Shown: positions 18,519 to 28,094 of the stretch, in pieces
How positions within the stretch are numbered: the first letter of the stretch is position 1
How the letters are laid out: each line of letters begins with the position of its first letter
DNA from: an uncultured Clostridia bacterium
Lineage (GTDB): Bacteria > Bacillota > Clostridia > Oscillospirales > Acutalibacteraceae
Direction: 5' to 3'
DNA length: 49,780 bases
NCBI GenBank assembly: GCA_944384925.1
Contig: CALWVF010000028.1
Coordinates: forward strand, 1 to 49,780
Position numbers and translations under genes: made by a program
The notes under the pieces: generated by a model
What the model was told of the DNA's origin: nothing
What the model saw: the letters and a program-made list of their open reading frames with translations, nothing else
Database searches by the model: none

Positions 18519-19343
18519 ATGCTTAATAATACTTTAAATTTAAATGATAAAAAAATAAAAAGAAACATACCAATAAAATTTCGTAGAATAAATAAGCTTA
18601 AAATATTAAAATTTGTCTTTACTATTGTCATTTCAGTCACTCTGATTTTAGGCATTTCCATACCCATTGTTAGAACTCAAAACATACATAATTCTTATAG
18701 TCCTATGCCTAGTAAGGTAATTATTAAAGAAAATATTAATAGTTCATATAACTCTAAAAATGAAATTAATAAGTTATTAGTTATTTGTAACTTAAACCAT
18801 CAGTTACCTGTAAATTACAAAGTAAATTTAACTGAATTCGATAAAATACAATGTGATGAAATTATAGTAGAAAATCTAAATAATATGATAAAAGATGCAC
18901 AAAAAAACGGCATATCTTTAGAAGTGTGCGATGGCTATATATCTGCCGATGAGCAAAACAAACTTTTCAATAGTAAAGTCGAAGAATTAATTAAAACGGG
19001 TGGGTTTTCCAAGGTGAGAGCACAAGCTGAAGCTGAAAAAAGCGTTCTACCCGGAGGTAAAAGTGAAGCACAAACTGGATTATCTGTGAGCCTTATTCCT
19101 AACAATTATAACCACACACGCAATTCTGATAGGTATGGAAATGAATACAAATGGCTTAATAAACATTGTGTAGAATACGGGTTTATATTAAGATATCCCA
19201 AAAATAAGGAACATAAAACCACAGTTAAATTTAATCCATCTTACTACAGATATGTTGGAATAGATAATGCTAAAAAGATGCGGGAACTAAACATGTGTCT
19301 AGAAGAATACTATTATTATATGTCTGCTCAAACATCTTTATAA
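18519..19343 (+). CDS. VanY-like membrane protein with all catalytic residues replaced (probable pseudoenzyme)
   Basis: This is a 274-residue protein with a membrane segment at about 30-50 and an external domain that aligns over its length with the VanY protein at 4487-5296. Shared framework: SEAQTGL against SEHQTGL, YGFILRYP identical, RYVG identical, and a Cys-Leu-Glu-Glu-Tyr end. Every catalytic position differs: the YR arginine is Ile141, zinc ligand His is Ala184, zinc ligand Asp is Ser191, catalytic Glu is Asn239 and zinc ligand His is Tyr242. Peptidase activity is therefore not expected; a binding or regulatory role is possible. The frame is intact with AAAAGGAAA before ATG 18519, so it looks maintained rather than decaying. 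Confidence 0.8.
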   Translation: MLNNTLNLNDKKIKRNIPIKFRRINKLKILKFVFTIVISVTLILGISIPIVRTQNIHNSYSPMPSKVIIKENINSSYNSKNEINKLLVICNLNHQLPVNYKVNLTEFDKIQCDEIIVENLNNMIKDAQKNGISLEVCDGYISADEQNKLFNSKVEELIKTGGFSKVRAQAEAEKSVLPGGKSEAQTGLSVSLIPNNYNHTRNSDRYGNEYKWLNKHCVEYGFILRYPKNKEHKTTVKFNPSYYRYVGIDNAKKMRELNMCLEEYYYYMSAQTSL

Positions 19344-19457
19344 ATAGTGCTATAAGTAAATTTGTACTATTTCCCCATCATTTTCACCTAAAAAATATCT
19401 ATGTCTATAAATATAATGCAATTTTATTAAAAAACGCAAATTGTAATATTTTGGGTA

Positions 19458-19486
19458 TTGCATTAAATTAATTATAGTGGTATAAT
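19458..19486 (+). promoter_or_regulatory. promoter of rpmE
   Basis: TTGCAT (19458-19463), a 17-base spacer and consensus TATAAT (19481-19486), about 42 bases before the rpmE start. Confidence 0.75.
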
Positions 19487-19528
19487 AGTTATACTATTGT
19501 TATGGTTTCAGTGAAAGAGGTGAAAACG

Positions 19529-19735
19529 ATGAAAGAGAATATACATCCTAATTATAAAAATACTACTATTACTTGTGCTTGTGGAAATGTAATAGAAACT
19601 TCTTCTACAAAAGAAAATATCCGTGTTGAAATATGTTCTAAGTGCCACCCTTTCTTCACTGGTAAGCAAAAACTCGTTGATACCGGGGGACGTGTCGATA
19701 GATTCAAAAAGCGCTATGGCATTGAAAACAAGTAG
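19529..19735 (+). CDS. rpmE: 50S ribosomal protein L31, zinc-binding type
   Basis: This is a large-subunit ribosomal protein that bridges to the small subunit. With the start at ATG 19529 it has 68 residues and begins MKENIHPNY, as family members do. Cys16 and Cys18 (CAC) with Cys36 and Cys39 (CSKCHPF) form the zinc site, so this is the C+ form. The longer frame from 19502 is rejected because GAGGTGAAAACG is the Shine-Dalgarno spacing for the inner ATG. A single-gene unit is likely: a strong promoter lies upstream and a GC-rich hairpin follows. Confidence 0.95.
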   Translation: MKENIHPNYKNTTITCACGNVIETSSTKENIRVEICSKCHPFFTGKQKLVDTGGRVDRFKKRYGIENK

Positions 19736-19762
19736 TGCAATAGGCTGTTAGTTGTGTTATAT

Positions 19763-19785
19763 GGCGGTGCAGATATTGCGCCGCC
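19763..19785 (+). terminator. GC-rich hairpin after rpmE
   Basis: GGCGGTGC and GCGCCGCC form an 8-bp stem with one wobble and a 7-base loop, followed by TATTTGTTAT. It is unusually GC-rich for this region. Confidence 0.65.
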
Positions 19786-19812
19786 TATTTGTTATACATG
19801 GGGGAGTGTGTA

Positions 19813-20433
19813 TTGATTTCATATAACACTGTTAAAAATAAAGCTTCATGTGAGTTTACCGAAAAGCGTTCTAAATTTATAGGCTATATTAATCCCGTAG
19901 AATCGGAAGATGAAGCTATCGATTTTATTAAAAAAATAAAATCAGAGCACTGGAATGCCAAACACAACGCATATGCCTACTCTATAAAAGAAAATTCAAT
20001 TTCTAGATTTTCTGATGACGGAGAACCCCAAGGAACTGCGGGAATGCCTATTATGGAAATAATAAATAAAAATGAGCTAACTAATGTTGTAATCGTTGTA
20101 ACAAGATATTTTGGAGGTATCTTATTAGGTACTGGTGGTTTAGTAAGATGTTATTCATATGCTGCTAAACTTGCTATTAATTCATCAACTATAATAAAAA
20201 AATCATTTTGTAAAAATTTTAAACTTAATTGTAGCTATGATTCTTATGGAAAAATTACATCTTCTATATTATCTCATAAAGGTGTAATTAAAAATGTCAA
20301 TTATTCAGACAGTGTTAAAATTATATTCTATATAGAAAGTGATAAGTTTAGTAGTTTAAAAGACTCCCTTAATGACATCACTTGCGGGAATTTAGATATT
20401 ATATTTCTTGAGGAATCATTTGAAATTATTTAG
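19813..20433 (+). CDS. yigZ: YigZ/IMPACT family protein
   Basis: This is a two-domain protein of the UPF0029/IMPACT family (206 residues), conserved but without a settled bacterial function. The N-terminal domain has FTEKRSKFIGY, the HNAYAYSI segment, RFSDDGEPQGTAGMPI and VTRYFGGILLGTGGLVRCYS, which are all hallmark motifs; the C-terminal ferredoxin-like domain follows. The start TTG 19813 is chosen because GGGGGAG ends six bases upstream. A longer frame from TTG 19789 would place that SD inside the coding region. Confidence 0.9.
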   Translation: MISYNTVKNKASCEFTEKRSKFIGYINPVESEDEAIDFIKKIKSEHWNAKHNAYAYSIKENSISRFSDDGEPQGTAGMPIMEIINKNELTNVVIVVTRYFGGILLGTGGLVRCYSYAAKLAINSSTIIKKSFCKNFKLNCSYDSYGKITSSILSHKGVIKNVNYSDSVKIIFYIESDKFSSLKDSLNDITCGNLDIIFLEESFEII

Positions 20434-20499
20434 TATCCCCTCGATAAAACTATTAAATCTAAAACACAATACAGTGCTATGTTATGAGGTGGTGTTAAC

Positions 20500-21498
20500 A
20501 TGACTGTTAGAGAACGAACTGAACAAATAGAAAAAAATATTCTGTCTTGCTATGCAGCACTCTCTTCAAAAAGCTTAGGAAGAAAAATTCATGAAAATAA
20601 ATGCAATTTTCGTACAGTATATCAACAAGATCGAGATAGGATAATACATTGTAAATCATTTAGAAGGCTAAAACATAAAACTCAAGTATTTCTATCTCCA
20701 AAAGGTGATCACTATCGCACTAGGCTTACTCATACCTTAGAGGTTTCTCAAATTGCTAGAACTATATCTCGTGCTATGCTTCTAAATGAAGACTTAACTG
20801 AAGCTATTGCACTTGGGCATGATTTAGGCCATTCTCCATTTGGTCATGCCGGTGAAAATGCATTAAATAATATATCATTATGTGGATTTAAGCATTACGA
20901 ACAAAGTATACGAATTATTGATAAACTTGAACGAGACGGTAAAGGCCTAAATTTAACATTAGAAGTCTGCGATGGAATATTATGCCATACAAAAGGTCCT
21001 CAACCATATACAATGGAAGGCCAAGTTGTTAGGCTTTCTGACCGAATAGCCTACTTAAATCATGATATAGATGATGCTATTCGTGCCGGAATACTGTCTC
21101 CATTTGATATTCCAAAAGATATTAAAGAATTACTAGGTGTTAGTCACTCAGATTTTATTGGAAATTTAATTCAATCATTAATTAACAATAGTAATAATGG
21201 AACATTAAAGATGGACAATGATATACAAAATGCATTTGATGATTTATATAAATTTATGTGTGAGAATATTTATCATAATAATTATGCTAAAGCTGAAGAA
21301 AAAAAAGTTCCAAAATTAATTGAATATCTATTTAATTATTTTAAGATTAATTATAAAAAAATGCCACCAGATATGCAAAAAATTGCTTTAGAAGAAGGTA
21401 TTGACAAAGCTGTTTGTGATTATATTTCCGGCATGACAGACCTATTTGCTATACAAACCTTTGAATCTATATATATTCCCAAACCTTGGAACCTATGA
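20500..21498 (+). CDS. dgt: deoxyguanosinetriphosphate triphosphohydrolase (dNTPase)
   Basis: It hydrolyses dGTP or related dNTPs to the deoxynucleoside and triphosphate. It has 332 residues and belongs to the HD superfamily: the metal site is visible as RTRLTHTLEV with His78 and GHDLGHSPFGHAGE with His107-Asp108. FRRLKHKTQVF at about 55-65 is a family signature. It starts at ATG 20500 behind GAGGTGGTG. It precedes dnaG and rpoD, an arrangement found widely in Clostridia. Confidence 0.94.
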   Translation: MTVRERTEQIEKNILSCYAALSSKSLGRKIHENKCNFRTVYQQDRDRIIHCKSFRRLKHKTQVFLSPKGDHYRTRLTHTLEVSQIARTISRAMLLNEDLTEAIALGHDLGHSPFGHAGENALNNISLCGFKHYEQSIRIIDKLERDGKGLNLTLEVCDGILCHTKGPQPYTMEGQVVRLSDRIAYLNHDIDDAIRAGILSPFDIPKDIKELLGVSHSDFIGNLIQSLINNSNNGTLKMDNDIQNAFDDLYKFMCENIYHNNYAKAEEKKVPKLIEYLFNYFKINYKKMPPDMQKIALEEGIDKAVCDYISGMTDLFAIQTFESIYIPKPWNL

Positions 21499-21549
21499 TA
21501 ACAAAATAACTATTAATTTTCTTTTACTTAGAAGGGGTTGAACTTTAAT

Positions 21550-23316
21550 ATGCTATTGCCTGATTCTTTTTTACAGGAATTAAAACTTAGATGTAACATA
21601 GAAGACATTGTATCAAACTATGTTAATCTTAAAAGACAGGGCAAAACATTAGTTGCTACTTGTCCTTTTCATAATGAAAAAACTCCCTCATTTTATGTTT
21701 ATCCAGAAAGTGGTTCCTTTTATTGTTTCGGTTGCGGAGCTGGTGGAGATGTTATCACATTTATAAGAATGATTGAAAATTTAGATTACATAGAATCTGT
21801 TAAATTTATTTCTCAAAAAATAGGTTTATCATTACCTGAAAGTAATTATGATGACAGTTTTAATAAATTAAGATTAAGAATATATGAAGCAAATCGCGAT
21901 ACCGCAAAATTTTATCATAATATGCTTTTTTCTGCAGATGGTAAAGATGCTCTTGATTATTTATATAAAAGAGGTTTGACTTATTCTACAATAAAGCATT
22001 TTGGATTAGGGTTTTCGCCAAATAATAGGTTTGCTCTGGTAAATTATTTAAGAAAAAAGGGTTATACTGATTTTGAGATTGTCCAAGCAAATTTAGCATT
22101 TAAGGGTAAAAGTGGAGTTCCTTTCGACAGATTTTTTAATCGTGTTATGTTTCCTATTATAGATTTAAGAGGTAATGTCATTGCTTTCGGTGGCAGAATA
22201 ATGGGAGATGGCAAACCCAAATACTTAAATACTTCAGATACCCCTTCATTCAAGAAAAACTCAAATTTATTTGCCTTAAACTTTGCTAAAAATAATTGTA
22301 GCAAACGCTTAATACTTTCTGAGGGATATATGGATGTCATATCTTTACATCAGGCTGGATTCGAAAATTCTGTTGCTACTCTTGGAACTTCTTTAACGCA
22401 AGAACAGGTAAAACTAATATCCAGATATTCTAATGAGGTTGTTATAGCTTATGACTCTGATGAAGCTGGTCAAAAAGCTACAAAACGCGCTATCGAATTA
22501 TTTAGGGGTTCTGGTGTAAGTATAAAAGTTTTAACAATACCTAAAGGCAAAGATCCAGATGAATTTATTAGATCTAACGGAAAAGATGGTATTCTTAGAT
22601 TTAAAAATCTATTAGAACAATGCTGTAATGATATAGAATATTCATTAAATAAATTAAAGTCTCAAATTAATTTAGATGTCCCCGAAGGAAAAGTTAAATA
22701 CTTAACTCAAGCATGCATATTATTGAGTTCTATAGATAATAGGTTTGAGCGTGAAATATATGCACATAAACTTAGCGAAGAAATTGAAGTGCAAAAATCT
22801 TCTATTATGCTACAAATTGAAAAACTAATTAAACAACGTGAGAAAAAATCTGAAAAGAAACAGCTAAAAGACTTGCAAAGCAAAATTTTTGAAGATGGAA
22901 AAAAGGTTAATCCGGAGCGAAATAAAAATCTAAGAGCAGCGCATGCCGAAGAAGCATTAATTGCATTTTTGATGAATAATCCTGACATATATGTTTATAT
23001 TGAAAATCGACTACCTTCATCAAAATTTTTAACTCAATTTAATAAAATGATATATGAGAAAATTTTGAAACGCATAAAAGATAATAAACCAATATCTTTA
23101 ACAGATTTATCGCAAGATTTATCAATAGATGAAATCTCCTATATAGCTAAATTTTTGGCTAAGTATATTCCTAGCGATAATTTAAAAGAATCAGTCGATG
23201 AGTATATCGATATTATGCTATATGAAAATAATAAAATTACAGAAAGCGAAGCTGCTAATACCAGTATAGATGAAATAAGAAAATATATTGATAAATTAAA
23301 GGAATTAAAAAAATAG
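21550..23316 (+). CDS. dnaG: DNA primase
   Basis: It synthesises the RNA primers for replication. The CHC2 zinc ribbon is intact (Cys38, His41, Cys59, Cys62 in CPFHNEKTPSF and FYCFGCGAGG). The central TOPRIM domain has LSEGYMDVISLHQAG and AYDSDEAGQKA, which bind metal and nucleotides. The C-terminal helicase-binding region (about 450-588) is less conserved, as expected. ATG 21550 is chosen over TTG 21538, which directly abuts the AGAAGGGG site; the family N-terminus also matches MLLPDSFLQELK. It is followed 12 bases later by rpoD in the classic macromolecular synthesis arrangement. Confidence 0.96.
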   Translation: MLLPDSFLQELKLRCNIEDIVSNYVNLKRQGKTLVATCPFHNEKTPSFYVYPESGSFYCFGCGAGGDVITFIRMIENLDYIESVKFISQKIGLSLPESNYDDSFNKLRLRIYEANRDTAKFYHNMLFSADGKDALDYLYKRGLTYSTIKHFGLGFSPNNRFALVNYLRKKGYTDFEIVQANLAFKGKSGVPFDRFFNRVMFPIIDLRGNVIAFGGRIMGDGKPKYLNTSDTPSFKKNSNLFALNFAKNNCSKRLILSEGYMDVISLHQAGFENSVATLGTSLTQEQVKLISRYSNEVVIAYDSDEAGQKATKRAIELFRGSGVSIKVLTIPKGKDPDEFIRSNGKDGILRFKNLLEQCCNDIEYSLNKLKSQINLDVPEGKVKYLTQACILLSSIDNRFEREIYAHKLSEEIEVQKSSIMLQIEKLIKQREKKSEKKQLKDLQSKIFEDGKKVNPERNKNLRAAHAEEALIAFLMNNPDIYVYIENRLPSSKFLTQFNKMIYEKILKRIKDNKPISLTDLSQDLSIDEISYIAKFLAKYIPSDNLKESVDEYIDIMLYENNKITESEAANTSIDEIRKYIDKLKELKK

Positions 23317-23328
23317 GGGGATTAGAAA

Positions 23329-24438
23329 ATGGAACTTGATCAAAATCAAGAAAAAAAGATGGTTGTAAAAGAATTAATGGAACATGGCAAAATCACAGGG
23401 CAACTTTCTACAAAAGAAATTTTTGATGCTATGGGTGAAATGGAATTTGACCCTGAACAAATAGAAAAACTTTATGATGCTCTTGAAGCTTCCGGTATAG
23501 AAATTGTTGAAGAATTTGGCGATGAAATATCACTTAGTGACATAGAACTAAGTTTAGATAATAGTCATTCAGATGATGCTTCTATACCTGTTGAAGGTGA
23601 AACTGCAGCTACAGTTGACGACCCAGTAAAAGTATATTTAAAGGAAATAGGTAGGGTTCCTTTACTAACTCCAGAAGAAGAAATTGATCTAGCTATACGT
23701 ATATCCGATGGAGATCCAAAAGCTAAAAAAAGACTTTCAGAAGCAAATTTAAGGCTAGTTGTTAGTATTGCAAAAAGATATTTAGGAAGAGGCATGCAAT
23801 TCCTTGATTTAATTCAAGAGGGAAATTTAGGGCTTATAAAGGCTGTTGAAAAATTTGATTATACAAAAGGATTTAAATTTTCAACTTATGCTACATGGTG
23901 GATAAGGCAGGCTATAACCAGAGCCATCGCTGATCAAGCTCGTACCATCAGAATCCCCGTCCATATGGTAGAAACAATAAATAAAGTAAAAAAGGTATCG
24001 AGTCAGTTACTCCATACAACAGGTCACGAGCCTTCAGCTGAAGAAGTAGCAGAAGAATTAGACTTGCCAGTTAATAAAGTTCGAGAAATTATGAGGGTAT
24101 CACAAGAACCTGTTTCGCTAGAAACACCTATTGGTGAAGAAGAAGATAGCCACTTAGGAGATTTTATTCCCGACGATGATACTCCAGCGCCTGCAGATGC
24201 TGCTTCTCATACATTATTAAAAGAACAACTTTCAAATGTTTTAGATACATTAACGCCACGGGAAGAAAAAGTTTTAAGGCTAAGGTTTGGCCTTGGTGAT
24301 GGGCGTGCTAGAACTCTAGAAGAAGTTGGTAAAGAATTTTGTGTTACCCGAGAGAGGATTCGACAAATTGAGGCAAAAGCATTAAGAAAACTTAGGCATC
24401 CTAGCAGAAGCAAAAGACTAAAGGACTTTCTTGATTAA
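23329..24438 (+). CDS. rpoD: RNA polymerase primary sigma factor (sigma-A/sigma-70)
   Basis: This is the housekeeping sigma factor, 369 residues, the compact Firmicute form. Region 1.1-like sequence fills residues 1-95. Region 1.2 starts at [11 protein letters not shown]; region 2 contains [34 protein letters not shown] sequence ([15 protein letters not shown] here) and the -10 recognising [13 protein letters not shown]; region 3 follows; region 4 has the [23 protein letters not shown] that contacts -35. The frequent TTGACA/TATAAT promoters in this window agree with such a factor. It starts at ATG 23329 behind GGGGGATTAG. Confidence 0.97.
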   Translation: MELDQNQEKKMVVKELMEHGKITGQLSTKEIFDAMGEMEFDPEQIEKLYDALEASGIEIVEEFGDEISLSDIELSLDNSHSDDASIPVEGETAATVDDPVKVYLKEIGRVPLLTPEEEIDLAIRISDGDPKAKKRLSEANLRLVVSIAKRYLGRGMQFLDLIQEGNLGLIKAVEKFDYTKGFKFSTYATWWIRQAITRAIADQARTIRIPVHMVETINKVKKVSSQLLHTTGHEPSAEEVAEELDLPVNKVREIMRVSQEPVSLETPIGEEEDSHLGDFIPDDDTPAPADAASHTLLKEQLSNVLDTLTPREEKVLRLRFGLGDGRARTLEEVGKEFCVTRERIRQIEAKALRKLRHPSRSKRLKDFLD

Positions 24439-24452
24439 GAGGTGAATATTTC

Positions 24453-24854
24453 TTGCATATAACACTAGAAGCAGATTACGCTGTTAGAATTATAGAACGT
24501 TTAACTATTCATCCTGAAATTCAAGATGCAAAAACTATTTCAAATGCCACAAAAATACCATTAAGGTTTTCTTTAAAAATTTTAAGAAATCTCGTTTCAT
24601 CAAAAATTATAAAATCATATAAAGGTTCAAAGGGTGGATACACATTAAACAAAAAACCTAATGAAATTACTTTAAAAGAGGTTATAGAAGCCGTTGAAGG
24701 TCCATATTTTATTAGTAGATGTTTAAACGATAACTATTGTTGTGAGCATACATATTGCAAAATATATCATGTTTATGACACAATATCAGATATCGTTAGA
24801 AATGAATTAAATAAATTCACATTTGATATGTTAATCGATGATAAAATTTCATAA
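24453..24854 (+). CDS. Rrf2-family transcriptional regulator with cysteine cluster
   Basis: This is a 133-residue winged-helix regulator. The N-terminal ITLEADYAVRIIERLT and the wing KGSKGGYTLNK are typical of Rrf2. Cys90, Cys96, Cys97 and Cys102 lie where IscR, NsrR and RsrR carry iron-sulfur ligands, so redox or iron sensing is plausible. It starts with TTG 24453, with GAGGTGA upstream. It follows rpoD by 14 bases and precedes the pyridoxal kinase. Its target genes cannot be told from this window. Confidence 0.88.
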   Translation: MHITLEADYAVRIIERLTIHPEIQDAKTISNATKIPLRFSLKILRNLVSSKIIKSYKGSKGGYTLNKKPNEITLKEVIEAVEGPYFISRCLNDNYCCEHTYCKIYHVYDTISDIVRNELNKFTFDMLIDDKIS

Positions 24855-24923
24855 ATTTATGTATTATATTAACTGTATTTTCAATAAATTAATAGTATGA
24901 ATTAAAAAGGGTTGATTTTTTTA

Positions 24924-25772
24924 ATGCAACAAAAACGTGTCGCTGCAATACATGATATTTCAGGATTCGGTAAGTGTTCTTTAACTGTAGCCTTGCCTAT
25001 ACTTTCAGCTGCAGGAATAGAAACATCTGTAATTCCAACTGCTGTTCTTTCTACTCACACCGGTGGAATAGAAGGTTTTACTTATAGAGACTTAACAAAC
25101 GATATGCTTAAATTCGCTAATCACTGGCATTCACTAAATTTGAAATTTGATTCTATATATACTGGATTTTTGGGTTCCTATGAGCAAATAGATATTGTAT
25201 CTTCTATATTTGACTTACTAAAAAGTAGCAATACATTAATTATGGTAGATCCATGCATGGCAGATAATGGTGAATTATATAAAATATATAGTGATAAAAT
25301 GGTTGAAGGAATGTCTAAACTCTGTGCCAAGGCTAATATTATTGTTCCAAATATCACTGAAGCTTGCTTTATGCTAGGCAAAGAATACAAACAAGGTCCC
25401 TATACAAAAGATTACATCAAATCTTTATTAACAGAATTAACATCTCTTGGTTGCGAAAAAATAGTACTTACAGGTGTATGGTTTGATAATGATAAACTTG
25501 GTGCTGCATGCTATGATAAGGTTACAAAAACTGTAGAATATGCATTTAATAATAGGATTGATGGAAGTTATCATGGTACTGGTGATGTTTTCGCGAGTGC
25601 TTTGTTAGCTGGCTTATTAAACAACTTTACGCTTATTGAATCTACACAAATTGCTGTAGATTTTACTTACTCTGCAATCTTAAAAACAGCAAAAGCACAT
25701 ACCGATACTCGATTCGGTGTAAACTTTGAAAATATTATTCCTAAGCTTATAAACGATTTAAACCTTATATAA
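24924..25772 (+). CDS. pyridoxal/pyridoxamine kinase
   Basis: It phosphorylates B6 vitamers with ATP in the pyridoxal phosphate salvage pathway. The 282-residue ribokinase-like protein has the N-terminal AIHDISGFGKCSLTVALPIL, the lid-region STHTGG, the VPNITEA motif, and the C-terminal anion-hole GSYHGTGDVFAS, whose Asp is the catalytic base. ATG 24924 is preferred: TTG 24912 directly abuts the AAAGGG site. It may be pdxY or pdxK; sequence alone does not settle this. A long perfect hairpin follows. Confidence 0.9.
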   Translation: MQQKRVAAIHDISGFGKCSLTVALPILSAAGIETSVIPTAVLSTHTGGIEGFTYRDLTNDMLKFANHWHSLNLKFDSIYTGFLGSYEQIDIVSSIFDLLKSSNTLIMVDPCMADNGELYKIYSDKMVEGMSKLCAKANIIVPNITEACFMLGKEYKQGPYTKDYIKSLLTELTSLGCEKIVLTGVWFDNDKLGAACYDKVTKTVEYAFNNRIDGSYHGTGDVFASALLAGLLNNFTLIESTQIAVDFTYSAILKTAKAHTDTRFGVNFENIIPKLINDLNLI

Positions 25773-25815
25773 CTAAAAAATAAATGTTCAAATTTAATAT
25801 TAATTTGTATAAGTA

Positions 25816-25862
25816 AAGATGTATATAATAAACTTAACGAGCAGTTTTATTATATACATCTT
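25816..25862 (+). terminator. terminator after the pyridoxal kinase gene
   Basis: A perfect 17-bp stem (25816-25832 with 25846-25862) has a 13-base loop and is followed by TTTATTTTC. It separates the rpoD region (plus) from rubrerythrin (minus) and probably serves both. Confidence 0.8.
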
Positions 25863-25877
25863 TTATTTTCATAGACA

Positions 25878-26417
25878 TTAATAATTCTCTGGCTTAATCT
25901 CGAAATATGCTTGAGGTTTTTTACAAACAGGACATACACTTGGAGCTTGCTTTGCAACATGTATATAACCACAATTTCTACATACCCAAATTACTTCTCC
26001 ATCCCTTGTAAATACCTTGCCTTCTTTTAGATTCTGCATTAATTTTCTAAATCGCTCCTCATGATCCTTTTCAATTTTAGCTACTCTTTGCATTTTGTCT
26101 GCTATTTCTTTAAATCCCTCTTCTTCTGCTATTTTTGCAAATTCTTTATACATATCTGCCCACTCATAATGTTCTGCTTCGGCCGCTTCCAAAAGACTAT
26201 CTACTGTTGTAGGCTTTTTATTATCTCTAAGATATTCAAACCATACTTCAGCATGTTCTTTTTCGTTATCAGCTGTTTTTCTAAATATATCTGCTATTTG
26301 TTCATATCCTTCTTTTTTGGCGTAAGAAGCAAAAAATGTATATTTGTTTCTTGCCTGAGATTCTCCGGAATAAGCAGTAAGTAAATTTGCTTCCGTCTTG
26401 CTACCTTTTAAATCCAT
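25878..26417 (-). CDS. rbr: rubrerythrin
   Basis: This is a non-haem diiron peroxidase that detoxifies hydrogen peroxide in anaerobes, using electrons from rubredoxin or NADH. The 179-residue protein has a four-helix ferritin-like domain with ligands in GESQARNKY (Glu19), NEKEH (Glu52, His55), the helix 3 Glu and EKDHEERF. The C-terminal rubredoxin domain has Cys146, Cys149, Cys162 and Cys165 (CRNC and CPVC). It starts at ATG 26417 behind AAAGGAGGG. It points to an oxygen-sensitive lifestyle, in agreement with the PFOR gene in this window. Confidence 0.96.
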   Translation of the reverse strand: MDLKGSKTEANLLTAYSGESQARNKYTFFASYAKKEGYEQIADIFRKTADNEKEHAEVWFEYLRDNKKPTTVDSLLEAAEAEHYEWADMYKEFAKIAEEEGFKEIADKMQRVAKIEKDHEERFRKLMQNLKEGKVFTRDGEVIWVCRNCGYIHVAKQAPSVCPVCKKPQAYFEIKPENY

Positions 26418-26517
26418 TTAAATGCCCTCCTTTAATACTTGCATATATATAATTGGGCATATTTGGTTGTTTTATACCTTTAAATTTTAAAAATTTAAAA
26501 TTCTATATTTTACAGCA

Positions 26518-27348
26518 CTATTCATTTAAAAGTTCTTTATATATCTCCCTTTTCTTTAGTCCCGTTAACTTCGCTATCTTTTTAGCAACGACAGATAATG
26601 CTTCTCCCTCTCTCTGCATAGATTTTGCCAATTCCTTTGCTTGTTCAAGAGTATATGCGGGTTCATCTATCTCTTCGCTTTTTCCTGCTACTATTAAAAC
26701 TATTTCTCCCTTAATTTTTTCATTTGAATACTTGCAAGAAGCTTCAAATAATGTAGTTCTAATTATTTCTTCATATATCTTTGTTAGTTCTCGTACAATA
26801 GCTATTTCTCTATTTCCCAAATATTCATGCAAGTCCTTCAACGTTGCTGCAAGCTTATGTGGTGCTTCATAAAAAATCAAAGTACGTTTTTCGTTAACTA
26901 TATCATTTAAATGTTCTATCCTTCTTTTTTTATTCACACTTAAAAAACCTTCAAAAGTAAAACGCCCTGTTGGCAAGCCAGAAATTGCTAATGCGGAAAC
27001 TGCTGCATTTGGACCTGGTACTACAGAAATTTTTATGTTCATATCGATACACTGTTTAACTAATTCTTCCCCTGGATCTGATATTGCAGGCATTCCTGCA
27101 TCTGAAACTAGTACACAGTTTTCGCCTTTTAAGATACGGTTACAAATTAATTCTCCTTTTTGCATTTTATTATGTTCAAAATAGCTTACCATAGGCTTTT
27201 TTATATTAAAATGATTTAATAGTTTTAAAGTTACTCTTGTATCTTCAGCTGCAATAAAATCACAATCTTTTAACGCCTGTATTGCCCTTTCAGGCATATC
27301 TTTCAAGTTACCAATAGGTGTACCAACTACTAATAATTTACCACTCAT
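26518..27348 (-). CDS. rsmI: 16S rRNA (cytidine-1402-2'-O)-methyltransferase
   Basis: It adds the 2'-O-methyl group to C1402 in the ribosomal decoding centre, using SAM. The 276-residue protein has the tetrapyrrole-methylase fold: LLVVGTPIGNLKDMPERA at the start, AAEDTRVTLKLLNH, LVSDAGMPAISDPG, and VPGPNAAVSALAISGLPTGRFTFEGFL. All are RsmI signatures. The ATG at 27348 overlaps the upstream methyltransferase gene by four bases (ATGA). The two RNA methyltransferase genes are neighbours in many Firmicutes. Confidence 0.95.
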   Translation of the reverse strand: MSGKLLVVGTPIGNLKDMPERAIQALKDCDFIAAEDTRVTLKLLNHFNIKKPMVSYFEHNKMQKGELICNRILKGENCVLVSDAGMPAISDPGEELVKQCIDMNIKISVVPGPNAAVSALAISGLPTGRFTFEGFLSVNKKRRIEHLNDIVNEKRTLIFYEAPHKLAATLKDLHEYLGNREIAIVRELTKIYEEIIRTTLFEASCKYSNEKIKGEIVLIVAGKSEEIDEPAYTLEQAKELAKSMQREGEALSVVAKKIAKLTGLKKREIYKELLNE

Positions 27349-28094
27349 TTTTTGTAATCTCCATATACATCATATATTTTCTTCATTTCTTTTGAATAAC
27401 ACATATTATCATCTTCTATAAAAAAGGTTGGAAGCGCAACTAACCCTTGCTTTCCACCTTTTTTTCCTTCTATTAAAAAGAGCTTTGGAGCTTTTCCATT
27501 TCTTTGTTGCACGAATTGTAATTTTTTAGGTTCAACTCTAGATTCCCTCATTGCAGCAATCACATCACACAAGCGTTCCATTCTATTGCACATATAGAGT
27601 TTGCCACCAAACTTCAACAACTTAAAGGCAATATTAGTTATATCTTCTATTTTACATTTTTGTTCGTGCCTAGCAATTGTCTTATATGCAGTTGAATTAA
27701 GTATTCCTGACCCAATTGATTTATATGGTGGATTACATATTACTATATCGTGCTTATCTAATTCAATCTTCCCATTTAAATCATTCATATCAGAGTGTAT
27801 AGCAGTTATTACATTCTCCAAATTATTGTATTTAATAGATCTTAAAAACATTTTATATGCTGATTCTTGAATTTCCACAGCAGTTATATGAGAAAACTTA
27901 TTTTTTACACTTAATATAAAAGGAATTGCACCACAACCCGTTCCAAGTTCTACAATAGAGTCGTTCTTATGGGAATTCACAAAATTAGCCAATAAAAAAG
28001 TATCCGTATTAAATGTGTGTTCATCTGAAACTATAACATATACTCCCTTACCAATATGCTCTAACTTTTCATTACTATTTAAAATAAAAGACAT
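27345..28094 (-). CDS. tRNA1(Val) N6-adenine methyltransferase family protein (TrmN6-like)
   Basis: This is a SAM-dependent Rossmann methyltransferase of the COG4123 family. VELGTGCGAIPFILS is motif I, and DIVICNPPY is motif IV (N-P-P-Y), typical of N6-adenine methyltransferases. With 249 residues it is of normal size. ATG 28094 is chosen because GGGTGA lies five bases upstream; the longer frame from TTG 28106 would swallow that site. By analogy with E. coli TrmN6 it may methylate A37 of a tRNA; the exact target in Firmicutes is uncertain. It is coupled to rsmI. Confidence 0.88.
   Translation of the reverse strand: MSFILNSNEKLEHIGKGVYVIVSDEHTFNTDTFLLANFVNSHKNDSIVELGTGCGAIPFILSVKNKFSHITAVEIQESAYKMFLRSIKYNNLENVITAIHSDMNDLNGKIELDKHDIVICNPPYKSIGSGILNSTAYKTIARHEQKCKIEDITNIAFKLLKFGGKLYMCNRMERLCDVIAAMRESRVEPKKLQFVQQRNGKAPKLFLIEGKKGGKQGLVALPTFFIEDDNMCYSKEMKKIYDVYGDYKK

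Noticed and set aside
26479..26499. A/T-only palindrome between rsmI and rubrerythrin
   Set aside because: The stem is all A-T in a very AT-rich gap, so it may be chance; no support for a terminator beyond that.
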